Shown: in pieces, positions 54,693 to 64,000 of the stretch
Layout: each line of letters starts with the position of its first letter
Position numbering within the stretch: the stretch's first letter is position 1
DNA from: Serripes groenlandicus
Lineage: Eukaryota > Mollusca > Bivalvia > Cardiida > Cardiidae
Direction of reading: 5' to 3'
NCBI GenBank assembly: GCA_031761405.1
Contig: JASEVX010000007.1
Location: forward strand, 40,611,255 to 40,675,254
Length of the DNA: 64,000 nt
Position numbers and translations under genes: made by a program
The notes under the pieces: generated by a model
Databases searched by the model: none
Told to the model about the DNA's origin: nothing
The model's input: only the letters and a program-made list of their open reading frames with translations

Positions 54693-54971
54693 TATGACCC
54701 GTTTCACCCGAAAACCAACATTATGTTCTCTGCGTAATGAATCGATCCAGATCAGCCTGCACAGTCCGACCAGGCTAATCCGGGCAGACAAATTCCGTCG
54801 GGGGGGGGGGGGGGGGAATAGAGGTATAGAGTAACGAGTCCTTAAACAGAAACTCCATAGGAGTTGAAAAGTGTCTGTCTGGGTTAGCCTGCGTGGCATG
54901 CTTAGGCTGATCCGGTCCGATACTTTACGCAGAGTCCATAATATAGGTTTTCTCGTGGAACTGCTCATATA
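54693..54971. repeat. 280-bp palindromic repeat, complete copy with poly-G
   Basis: TATGACCCGTTTCACCCGAA ... CTCTGCGTAATG on the left mirrors TTTACGCAGAGTCCATAATA ... TCTCGTGGAACTGCTCATATA on the right. A run of about 16 G lies at 54801-54816. Half copies occur at 8901, 10655, 59058 and 62400. Confidence 0.7.
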
Positions 54972-56306
54972 TAACGCTATCTGTTGCGGTTCATATTCTA
55001 CTCTGATTTGAACCTTTTAAGCAATTACCTTAAAGTTGATTATACATTTAAGATTTAGAAGTCAGAAACCAATTTTATTATATATACAATAGTGATTTTA
55101 TGACGGCCATTTTGAATTTGGGCGGCCATATTGTATTCATGCTGTTTTGATATAGTGACCAATCTGTATATAAATACTAGATTACATAAAAGTACTCAAA
55201 TACAAAGTCTTGACCACCTCGGAAGTAAAGTAAACATGCTATTGATGGATTCCAGAACTCCCCAGTTTTGTTTAAATTTGTCATCGTTTTACCCCAAAAT
55301 CAAAGGAAACGCACCATCAGATTTTAGTAGATTCTGTGTTGTGACCTCGACATACATCAAAAATAATTTCCTTGGGATTAAATTCCTTTATTTATCACTT
55401 TTGGCCACAAATACTCTGTACTGAAGGATGGATTATTGAATATGCACGATGACCTGATTTTTTACATAACCCATAATTTTAGAACTATTGGTGTTTTTTT
55501 TAGAAATGACATGTCCGCCGGAACTGCTTTTCTAAATACACATCCCGTGATAGTTTAGTTGTAAACGTAAACAAAGCGGGAAAACACAACATTGATTTAC
55601 TTAACAAACACAAATAAAATCACATTTACGATATTTTAATTAAACTATATACAAATGAATCCGTGAAAGCAATTAGACTAGCAACATTTGTAAAAGAAAA
55701 TAATTATATATATAATCCTCTTTATTTCTATAACGGTATCTATGGTTACATGTATTAATACCCTGAAGAATAATATCTAGAGCCACTAAACTAGCTTCTA
55801 TTGAAAACATGTATCGTGAAATCGGATTCTAGAAGAGCAAATCATAAATTAATTATATTTTGTAAAATGAAACCGTCTTGCATCCCTATTACCAGAAACA
55901 GTTGGACACAGCTCCGCTTACAACCTTAGATATGCTAACGAGTCTAGAACCGTGCATATGTATGGACCGTGCATATATGTATGGTTAGCAAACGCCGAAG
56001 CCGGAACACCGCGGTCAATTCCACTGAATCACCGAAGCTTGCCGGAGATGGCCGAGTTGTTACGATTGAGTGATTCTATTACAATACGCGGAGTCTCGGT
56101 CTTGATAACAGCGAGGGTGGTGCCTCGACTAGCCTCAGTGTATGTGTCTACGGCATTGTGCATAATCAAATTTAACATTGAAGTCGTTTCTCGATCTCAA
56201 TATTTTCATTGCATTTCATTTTTTTTCTTTCTGCAAATTGTAACCGAGGCAGCTGACTTGGTGTGCCTCAGTGTGGCTACAGCGCTGCTAACCCTTTCTT
56301 CCCCCC
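54972..56306. other. Unassigned non-coding with an old repeat
   Basis: 55100-55560 contains GGCGGCCATATTG-type sequence that I associate with dispersed repeats. The 128-codon ORF at 55952-56338 and the 97-codon ORF at 55131-55424 show no recognised domain. Confidence 0.35.
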
Positions 56307-56985
56307 ACCATAAGAGATTGGAACCAGCTCGCTGGTAAACAAAGAAATGACCCCTCTTTGGAATCCTTTAAAACAAAGTTGTGCTCAGATACTGTGAAAA
56401 TACCTTATTAGTTTGTATTATACTGCTAAGTGAAAGTACCAACTTTTACACAGTCGACTGAAAACTGATTTATTTTCAAAATAATTGTAGACAGTCCTTT
56501 GAGTTTCTGCGGAGATGTTGAAAATACTCATCATAACATACTTGTGTGCCCTATATTACGCATACATCTCCTTGATAATGTTACACCCTTGGTCCCAGAC
56601 ATGACTCTTAATACTTTGCTTTATGAAGACAGTACATTGCCATACAATATTAATAATTCCATCTTTCTACACCTACAAGATTATATACAACACTCTAAAA
56701 TAATTGACCCATAGCCACTATGTCACTACAAAACAATTGCAACAAAAAACACAGTCCTTTAGTGATTTAAAAAAGATATATAAAGATGAAAGATCCATTT
56801 AAATTATTGAGCGATTTTTTCTAATTTCATTAAGTTACTGAAAAAGCATAGTTTATGTTTATGAACTACACAAGGAGAGAGCTTCCTAAATAAGCGTAAT
56901 GCTTTCTTATCAATCCTGTTTATATTTATATTTGATATGAAGTGTATAATAAGATGTACATGTAAATTTGAATATAAATAAAATA
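56307..56985 (+). pseudogene. 3' relic of a LINE reverse-transcriptase ORF
   Basis: 56307-56411 reads TIRDWNQLAGKQRNDPSLES FKTKL, the tail motif seen after the reverse-transcriptase domain of many LINEs (usually RTIRDWN ... SLxSFK). After a gap of about 70 bp, 56487-56714 reads DSPLSFCGDVENTHHNILVC PILRIHLLDN ... YIQHSKIIDP-stop. This matches the C-terminal Cys/His segment (CG..E..HH.L..C) and end of such proteins. AATAAA follows at 56977-56982. The reverse-transcriptase core and endonuclease are gone, so it is a dead 5'-truncated copy. The clade cannot be named from this. Confidence 0.65.
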
Positions 56986-57146
56986 TTGTTTAAAACAATA
57001 AACCTTTTCGCCTAGGATTGGGCAATTTTTGCGTCAGTAATATTCGACGAACTGACGTAAAAATGGGAATAAAAGCGCTGAAAATTAAATATACATGGAG
57101 GAGGTTAGATCATAAATAGAATATTGCGATCTTGACTTTCGACACG

Positions 57147-57375
57147 AAAGTTTTTACGCCGCTTTCAACCAATCTTCAGTTATATCACGGTGATTCTTTT
57201 TTCAGAATCTTTGGTATGACCCGGCCGAGGATCGGACACTCTACCACCGAGGATCGGACACTCTACCACCGAGGATCGGACACTCTACCACCGAGGATCG
57301 GACACTCTACCACCGAGGATCGGACACTCTACCACCGAGGGTCGGACACTCTACCACCGAGGCGGTCGCTCTTCA
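57147..57375 (-). mobile_element. SINE with an expanded 22-bp promoter minisatellite
   Basis: TTTTACGCCGCTTTCAACCA is the reversed 3' end of a SINE, and GGTATGACCCGGCCGAGGAT is its reversed tRNA head. From 57225 to 57362 the unit CCGAGGATCGGACACTCTAC CA repeats six times plus a partial one. On the minus strand each unit reads TGGTAGAGTGTCCGATCCTC, i.e. it carries an A-box-like TGGTAGAGTG. Confidence 0.7.
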
Positions 57376-58114
57376 GCAAAAAAAAAATCATATATAAAGT
57401 CAAGGACGTAATGTGTTCTCTTTATATTTGATAATTAAGCTTCGTCTCCTTGTGAAATATTAGTGTGGCGTCACAGGTTCATCGTTTGGAAAATTTAAAG
57501 CATTTCGAGAAAAGTTAACAACCATTGTGCGAAAAGGGGACTGGGAAATGGTTTCTTTTCCGAATTAGTATTTTAGTATTTAAATAAACCCCATGTTTGG
57601 TATTGTTTGCAAAGAAAGATGGTGAAACAAGACAAGTACTATGTTCAAATAGGTGGAACTGAATCACAACCAAGGTTTATTAAACAATGAATTCAGAAAA
57701 CATACTGGGCAACATTTAACCTCTTCATACCGGAAATCAGCCCTTTAGCCCTTTCTACGTACACATGTATTGACGCATTTTACGCATCAATAGCAGATGT
57801 CCTTTGAAAACATTGTGACAAAAGAAGCAATAGCTCGTAATAAGCAATGTCTCCCCCTTTGCCAAATTATTTTGATTTAAGTTTTTACATTCATACTTTA
57901 TTGACGTAAAATGATTGACATGCTATTATAAACTGCAACCAGCGGTTCAGTACTATGCCTTTTGGTCCCAGAAATAGCACAGGAAAAGGTAACATGCGTG
58001 TTCCCCACCTTCCCTATTTCAGGAGTCAATCGATGGTTGAATGTATCTTGCAGGTTACGTGGCAAATGTTACTTTCATAAGCACATCAACCCTGAAAACC
58101 AGCATAATTGTAAC
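57376..58114. other. Unassigned non-coding
   Basis: Contains a diverged MITE at about 57750-57900 (GACGCATTTTACGCATCAAT ... AATAGCTCGTAATAAGCAAT). Nothing else recognised. Confidence 0.4.
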
Positions 58115-58160
58115 CAGAGACATATAAACACAGATATACCTCTGTGTTTATATGTCTCTG
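58115..58160. repeat. Perfect 20-bp hairpin
   Basis: CAGAGACATATAAACACAGA, 6-nt loop TATACC, then its exact reverse complement. The same arm sequence, imperfect, occurs at 12959-12994 inside element B. Confidence 0.9.
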
Positions 58161-59057
58161 TTTTAACAATTCATAAAGAAATGTACTTACATGTAGACTG
58201 ACTCAATTTTCTATGTTATTTACTAAACTAATTCTTTTGCTTATAGCTTCTTTTATACATTTTGCGCAAGATTAAGAAGTTTACACTTATTTGTTATTTT
58301 TAATAATATAACGAATTTATACATATTTGGTCTTTTATAAAAAAACACTTTTTAAATACAGTGTTGTTCAGAGTACTTATCACAAACTAATATAAAGTGG
58401 TACTCATCCTCTAATACATGGGAATAGTACAGAGTGAACATAAGGGTATGCTTCTTTCCACTCTATTATTTCCACATCTACCCGATTTTATTCTCAGTGA
58501 ATGGGACGACAACCTGAGCTTTGAAATGTATGAACGCCTCTTACGAGGTAAAATGTCTGAATACTTTTCCATACACTTATTGCCTCTGTTTAAATATTTC
58601 ATGAAAATGTTTATGATTTACACTCATTAGTTTTACCCATACACAACCAAACCCGATATTAGTACACCAATTATTTGCCGCTTTTTCACTGTTTTCAACT
58701 GTAGTGCGATACAATGTGCTCCTGAGGATGTTTTCAGAAGACAAGATTTTCCTCCAATATTAAATCATTATTGAGTATCTGTTTATATTTATTGGGTATC
58801 TGCCTATTTCACTGTAAAAGGCTGAATTGAATGTTGATGTTTTCACAATTTAAATTCTTTTACACAATTTTAAATGTATCCTTTCTAATTCCTTTGATTA
58901 AGTAAACCCCCAAATTTCGCTTGAAAATCCTAGGATTAGTATAGACTGTATAGATTAAAAATAAAACATATTTCGAGGAAATAGAAGCAAGTTCTGCCAT
59001 TTCAGTTTAAAAACACAACAAGCGCCTCCTGTGTATTTTCTGTTTCAGGAATCATTA
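58161..59057. other. Unassigned non-coding downstream of the receptor
   Basis: On the minus strand a poly(A) signal AATAAA (TTTATT on +, 58788-58793) lies about 590 bp after the receptor stop codon and may end its transcript. A 70-codon + ORF at 58418-58630 has no recognised domain. Confidence 0.4.
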
Positions 59058-59190
59058 CTCTATACCTCTATCCCCCTGACATGGAATGTGTCGGCCCGGA
59101 TCAGTCTGCGCGGACTGCGCAGGCTGATATGGATCGATACAGTAAGCAGAGACCATAAGGTTAGTTTCTCGCGGGACGGCTCAAGTATTA
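59058..59190. repeat. Half copy of the 280-bp palindromic repeat
   Basis: TACCTCTATCCCCCTGACAT, GGATCAGTCTGCGCGGACTG, then CAGAGACCATAAGGTTAGTT up to ACGGCTCA. Right half only. It would fall in the 3' UTR of the receptor if that extends to 58790. Confidence 0.6.
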
Positions 59191-59379
59191 ATACATTTAA
59201 ATAGTGTTCATGTATGTTATATTTGAATGACTCGGTGGCGAACATTGGACATCCTGCTCACATGGTTGATACTGCTCCTCGTTTGTCTCAGGCGTCCGAA
59301 TGTCGGTTTTCCCATGGCGTCACGGAAATAGTACGAGAACGTTCATTTAAAAAGAATATAATCAAGACGAACGGCGGTA

Positions 59380-60375
59380 TTAATGTGTGCAATGCCAAAG
59401 AGCATGCACCATCTCGAAAAATTCTTTTCGAAAGCTTGATCCCGTCCACATATATATTAGGAAGTTAAACGTGTGATTACACAAAAGTATGAGAAACAGG
59501 ATCTCTCCGACGAGTTTGTTGGTTTGGATTTTTTCTGCTGACACTTCAAAATTCGAAATGTATATTCTGTGACTATAGAACGGGATTACCGTCAACATGT
59601 AAAACACGTTCACTACAACTACAAGTTTCGTTGGCGCATTGACCGCTGCTGAATGAGACAAGTGGTCGAATAAAAGTCGAACAGTGTTTAGTTCCTTTAC
59701 GATCAGAACACTGTTGACGAAAATTAGACATAATGGTATAATTCCGTTTACAAAAGCAACAAACACGGGTCCGGATTTGGCATATTTTCCGAAGCTCTCC
59801 GATACAATGGTGCATTCAAGTTGCCTGTTTATGGTGAAATTATGCCATTCATGCTGCGGTATAAATGCCTCAAAGCCGAACACCATAAAGCTATTAGCGA
59901 CAATACCAAACCCTGCCGATGCTAGTATAGCAATGATGCATCTTCTACGTGTTAATAATCGACGTGCTTTTAGGGGATAGTATATCATAAAAGATCGAAT
60001 GGTTGCTATAAGAGTTACAATGGCTCCAGACATAAATTGAGAAGCAACTGCTGACAATAGGAATATCCTGCAGAAAGTGTTTGAAGTAGAATTGAGATCG
60101 ATGCCAAATACTTCTCCAAGAACCCTTTTAGTAACAGCAATCCAGACGAAGAGAATATCCGTACAGCTTAGGAACGTAAGACAAACGTAGGTTGGTTTTG
60201 TTCTAAGTTTTTGTCTTGATAGTACAGCTAAAGCCAGCAGGTTTCCGAGCGTTGCGATGATGAGTATGGCGGGATAACCAACGATGACAATCCAAGATCC
60301 AATTTGACAATTGATGTCAGAGGTAGGCAAACACGGCGATGAGACATCGTTTGTTCTTTCGTCATAGAGGTGCAT
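59380..60375 (-). CDS. Class A (rhodopsin-like) seven-transmembrane receptor, intronless
   Basis: A 331-residue plasma-membrane receptor. Helices: TM1 about 28-52 (GNLLALAVL, N45), TM2 63-85 (LSCTDILF, D73), TM3 102-126, TM4 146-168, TM5 203-226 (P214), TM6 250-268 (P265), TM7 288-310 (NFLIY, the NPxxY position with P replaced by F). C102 and C188 would form the TM3-ECL2 disulphide. NST at 95-97 and NFT at 179-181 are extracellular glycosylation sequons. The DRY motif reads I126-R127-S128, keeping only the arginine, seven residues before the conserved P of the second intracellular loop. The C-terminal tail is short (about 20 residues). A peptide-receptor role is the commonest for such molluscan genes but is only a guess; no ligand can be named. 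The start is the first in-frame ATG before TM1, with A at -3. Confidence 0.88.
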   Translation of the reverse strand: MHLYDERTNDVSSPCLPTSDINCQIGSWIVIVGYPAILIIATLGNLLALAVLSRQKLRTKPTYVCLTFLSCTDILFVWIAVTKRVLGEVFGIDLNSTSNTFCRIFLLSAVASQFMSGAIVTLIATIRSFMIYYPLKARRLLTRRRCIIAILASAGFGIVANSFMVFGFEAFIPQHEWHNFTINRQLECTIVSESFGKYAKSGPVFVAFVNGIIPLCLIFVNSVLIVKELNTVRLLFDHLSHSAAVNAPTKLVVVVNVFYMLTVIPFYSHRIYISNFEVSAEKIQTNKLVGEILFLILLCNHTFNFLIYMWTGSSFRKEFFEMVHALWHCTH

Positions 60376-60643
60376 TTTCGTAAGCCATGATCTCGTGTCT
60401 TCTATATCTAAAAGTAATTACAATGTGATAGTATGTAATTATAGAGACCAATTGCTCTGATTGAACATAAGCTGTATTGCTTCTATATGCACATTGAATA
60501 GTGAACACGTAACATATACAGGCATCTGACAGGTGTAGATAAATGCAAGATACATAGTTAGATACAAGAGTGCGATACTCTAGCTCTTTCCGGGGAAAAC
60601 CCGCTTGATTCTTTAACGTGCTCAGTGTATAACACCGGTACAC
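60362..60643 (-). other. Upstream ORF overlapping the receptor start
   Basis: A 93-codon minus-strand ORF in a different frame ends (MAYENAPL-stop) at 60362, 14 nt inside the receptor ORF. It has no recognised domain. If it is on the same transcript it could dampen initiation at the receptor ATG; the transcription start is unknown. Confidence 0.3.
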
Positions 60644-61290
60644 ACGAGGTTATTTTCCCTGGAAATAACGAGTACGTGACCTCTTGTTGAGTGGGAGATA
60701 CTTTAAAGCACCTCACACAATTCCAGAACCCGGGCTTCTGGATTAACAGTTTAGCGTTTTACAACTAGACCGACGGGCAATAATTGTATTGCATTAGGTA
60801 GTTACAAGAGTCTGTCTATCTGTACGCCAGGTTCTACATTTTGTATCAAGTGGCTGTTCTCCGTTAAAAAGCATTATAAAGTATTCATACATAGCAACAA
60901 CAGTCTTTGATTCGGTCTCCGTCGATCGCCCCACTTGTTTTCAATTTATCTTTCAGTTCTTCTCAGATGATTGGAAATAATTGAGAAATAAATTGACACC
61001 GTTAATAATACCGTTTAAGTAACAAAATAGCCTAAACATACGTAACCAATGGGTATAAGATAGTTTATCTCAATTTACCTTGTGGCAAAAGGATAAATTG
61101 TTCTAAATGAGCAATTTCTCATTTTGCCACAATGTTTCAACTCTATGATATAGCTATACTTTCATTACTTTTGCCTATGTTTTTTCAAAGTCGTATGCGG
61201 CAGATTTGTTGTATGCGGGAAAGGATCGTATTTTATTATAATTCCTTAAGAAAACATAACCTCACATTAGCATTTGTTTACTACGAAATA
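60644..61290. other. Upstream flank of the receptor, with a diverged MITE
   Basis: 60648-60669 has a short palindrome (GGTTATTTTCCCTGGAAATAAC). 61079-61228 is a MITE remnant (GAGCAATTTCTCATTTTGCC, GCAGATTTGTTGTATGCGGG). No exon or promoter motif is evident. Confidence 0.4.
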
Positions 61291-61291
61291 A

Positions 61292-63018
61292 CGCCTATGA
61301 ATGTGTTGATCTGAAACGCGATACTTGACAGTACGATGATGATAACACGACAACGCGACAGTACGATGGTGAAAACGCGACAGTACGACGGTGAAAACGC
61401 GACAGTACGATGGTGAAAACGCGACAGTACGATGGTGAAAACGCGACAGTACGATGGTGAAAACGCGACAGTACGATGGTGAAAACACGATAATACGACA
61501 GTACGATGATGATAATGCGATATACTATCGTGTTTTCACCATCGTACTGTCGCGTTTTTACCATCGTAATATCGTAGTATCGTAGTCTCGTACCGTCGCG
61601 TTATTACCATCGTACCGTCGTGTTATCACCATCGTACCGTCGTGTTATCACCATCGTACCGTCGTGTTATCACCATCGTACCGTCGTGTTATTACCATCG
61701 TACCGTCGTGTTATCACCATCGTACCGTCGTGTTATCACCATCGTACCATCGTGTTATAATCATCGTACCGTCGCGTTATCACCATCGTACCGTCGCGTT
61801 ATCACCATCGTACCGTCGTGTCTTCACCATCGTACCGTTGCGTTATCACCATCGTACCGTCGTGTTATCACCATCGTACCGTCGTGTTGTCACCATCGTA
61901 CCGTCGCGTTATTACCATCGTACCGTCGTGTTATCACCATCGTACCGTCGTTTTATCACCATCGTACCGTCGTGTTATCACCATCGTACCGTCGTGTTAT
62001 CACCATCGTACCGTCGTGTTATCACCATCGTACCGTCGTGTTATCATCATCGTACCGTCGCGTTATCACCATCGTACCGTCGTGTTATCATCATCGTACC
62101 GTCGCGCGTTATCACCATCGTACCGTCGTGTCTTCACCATCGTACCGTCGCGTTATCACCATCGTACCGTCGTGTTATCATCATCGTACCGTCGCGTTAT
62201 CATCATCGTACCGTCGCGTTATCACCATCGTACCGTCGCGTTATCACCATCGTACCGTTGTGTCTTCACCATCGTACCGTTGCGTAATCACCATCGTACC
62301 GTCATGTTATCATCATCGCACTGTCGTACTATCGCCTTCCGGTACGCAAGTGCATGCTCAAAAATAGAAGATCTTCAAGTACAGCAGTATACATGGACGA
62401 GTTTATACAATCTATACCTCTATCACCCTTAGAGGGAATGTGTCGGCCCGGATTAGCCTGATCTGGGTCGATACATTACGCAGAGTCCGCAATGTTAGTT
62501 TTCTCGTGAAATGGCTCATACAACATAAAAACTTGTCGCGATAGTACGACAGTGCGATGATGATAACACGACGGTACGATGGTGATAACGCGACGGTACG
62601 ATGGTGAAGACACGACGGTACGATGGTGATAACACGACGGTACGATGGTAACGCGACGGTACGATGATGATAACACGACGGTACGATTATGATAACACGA
62701 CGGTACGATTGTGATAACACGACGGTACGATGGTGATAACGCGACGGTACGATGGTGATAACGCGACGGTACGATGATGATAACACGACGGTACGATGGT
62801 GATAACGCGACAGTACGATACTACGATATTACGATGGTGAAAACGCGACAGTACGATGGTGAAAACACGATAGTATATCGCATTATCAGCATCGTACTGT
62901 CGTATTATCGTGTTTTCACCATCGTACTGTCGCGTTTTCACCATCGTACTGTCGCGTTGTCGTGTTATCATCATCGTACTATCGAGTATCGCGTTTCAGA
63001 TCAACACATCCATAGGCG
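61292..63018. mobile_element. Foldback-like element: inverted arms of 22-bp tandem repeats
   Basis: The outer ends CGCCTATGAATGTGTTGATC and (reverse complement of the right end) CGCCTATGGATGTGTTGATC pair, followed by TGAAACGCGATACT on both sides. Each arm then has a GACAGTACGATGGTGAAAAC block, a short unique hinge (GATAATGCGATATACTATCG) and an array of CCATCGTACCGTCGTGTTAT CA units. The left arm has about 33 units (61600-62330), the right about 12 (62536-62815). The spacer (62331-62535) holds a half copy of the 280-bp palindromic repeat. Long arms made of short tandem repeats recall Drosophila Foldback elements; no target duplication was found. ORFs of 200-240 codons in all three frames are artefacts. 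Confidence 0.7.
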
Positions 63019-63183
63019 ATGGCCCTAACGGTATTCCGTAGTTTACACACTTTACATAACGGTAATATAATAACATTTATTAAACCCTTTTCAGCCTATG
63101 CATCGAGTTCTACATCGTTCACATATAACATACACAAGCGTGTTAGAACATGCTGGCGACTTGTATACATTCTGATAAGCTAC

Positions 63184-63214
<31 letters not shown>

Positions 63215-63807
63215 TATCCTTATTTGCAAAGCATATAAGTAGGCCTAAATAGTCATATATACATATTTATAATACATATGCAATACAAAAGGATTAAGTA
63301 TCAAACCTCCTGTATCACTTATTCTTTCTTATTGAACAACAAATAAACAAAATACAAAAAAAGTTCCTATTATACATTTTAACGTAAACAGAATGTGAAT
63401 GAACTAATGATCAATTCCATTAGTATAGTGAGAAAAACATGTTCTTTCACTAAATGCATATTTTAAGTAATTTGCGAGCTGGAGGAGTTCTTTCCTATTT
63501 TGTGTTTTCAACAGTTGTTCCGATTTTAGCATACTGGGTCTGACATAATAATAGCTTTACACAAACTGCTGTCAAATGGTTATGTAATTAAAACAAAACG
63601 ATAAGACTGAGCAGCTAGACGGGGTGATCTGAACCTACACTGTTCGGAATGGCCGTTGACGTTTTACGATTGAATTACACGTATCTACACCACCATAACG
63701 TTTTCATAGCTTAATACTATAGTATATCATTCATTACTTATCTTTTAATTCTTATAACATTACATTGTACTTTTTAAACATATTAATCTGCATATGTGTA
63801 TATGTTA
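63019..63807. other. Unassigned non-coding
   Basis: Contains a (TAGA)n microsatellite at about 63185-63216. Otherwise AT-rich with no gene recognised. Confidence 0.5.
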
Positions 63808-63949
63808 CAGTAAGATTGTGAAACCCCTGAAAATTTCAGTAATTTCGCGAAATTACTGTTTCACTCAGGGATTTCATGAAATCCCTGAAAATTCCAGTAA
63901 CTTCATGAAATCGCTGAAATATGGGCAGGGATTTTACACTATCTTACTG
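63808..63949. mobile_element. 142-bp MITE built of stacked palindromes
   Basis: Ends CAGTAAGATTGTGAAACCCC and (reverse complement of the right end) CAGTAAGATAGTGTAAAATC. Inside are the hairpins CAGTAATTTCGCGAAATTACTG and CAGGGATTTCATGAAATCCCTG and more GAAAT/ATTTC repeats. No clear target duplication, so the superfamily is open. Confidence 0.6.
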
Positions 63950-64000
63950 GCTGATTTCAGTAAATCTGTGTAATTCTATTTTAGTTAACTTACTATACAG

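Noticed and set aside
58418..58630. 70-codon ORF with a possible splice donor (GAGGTAAAA) near 58547
   Set aside because: No recognised domain, no supporting acceptor or partner exon, and an equally long ORF on the other strand.
60644..60680. Possible promoter palindrome of the receptor gene
   Set aside because: A short palindrome (GGTTATTTTCCCTGGAAATAAC) lies upstream, but palindromes of this kind are common ends of the local repeats, and no TATA or initiator context supports it.
61642..62432. Three overlapping + strand ORFs of 204-241 codons with a regular HHRTV/SPSYRRV repeat
   Set aside because: A stop-free 22-bp tandem repeat is open in all three frames and gives the same 22-residue periodic peptide in each. 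This is a repeat artefact, not a gene.

Overview
This is an AT-rich eukaryotic window with spliced genes, GT-AG introns, tRNA-derived SINEs, LINE relics and very dense short DNA transposons. The repeat families (palindrome-headed elements carrying tandem ~130-155 bp units, such as those opening AGCTCACC or AGCTCTACTGGCC) are ones I associate with bivalve molluscs. A bivalve is therefore my best guess; it is inferred from sequence style and was not checked against a database. A 200-bp run of N at 52192-52391 splits the window, so linkage across it rests on scaffolding.

Genes. Only two convincing protein-coding loci are visible. The last ten coding exons (305 codons plus stop) of an S-adenosylhomocysteine hydrolase-like gene of the AHCYL/IRBIT type lie on the + strand from 19845 to 39560, with a 3' UTR to about 40.36 kb. 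All nine introns obey GT-AG and the reading frame closes exactly across every junction, ending [13 protein letters not shown]. Exons for its N-terminal half were not found in the first 19.8 kb and probably lie upstream of the window. On the far side of the gap, an intronless class A seven-transmembrane receptor lies on the minus strand at 59380-60375.

Layout. 1-19.8 kb: presumed upstream intron, a mosaic of nested repeats (outer tandem-repeat element 1810-6396 with three inner copies; similar elements at 7.25-8.84, 9.24-10.64, 13.49-14.34 and 18.2-19.7 kb). 19.8-40.4 kb: AHCYL exons with repeat-filled introns, including a 49-bp minisatellite (30.6-32.1 kb) and a hAT relic with a perfect 8-bp target duplication (28126-29281). 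40.4-52.2 kb: intergenic, with more MITEs, SINEs and a (GA)n tract. 52.4-64 kb: SINEs, a 53-bp minisatellite, a LINE 3' relic, the receptor, and a foldback-like palindrome of 22-bp repeats (61292-63018).

The dominant signal is a palindromic MITE with ends TTAA-CCCTTTCCC...GGGAAAGGG-TTAA. It is present in tens of copies, at least nine of which span exactly 230 bp from TTAA to TTAA. The 4-bp TTAA duplication and CCC-start termini suggest mobilisation by a piggyBac-type transposase. A second theme is that at least six different repeat families share one plan: a 5' subterminal inverted repeat, central tandem units, its partner just before a 3' hairpin, then a short CTAGTT or CTTGTT tail. That plan resembles Helentron-associated (HINE-like) elements. 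One of these families carries arrays of perfect nuclear-receptor half-sites.
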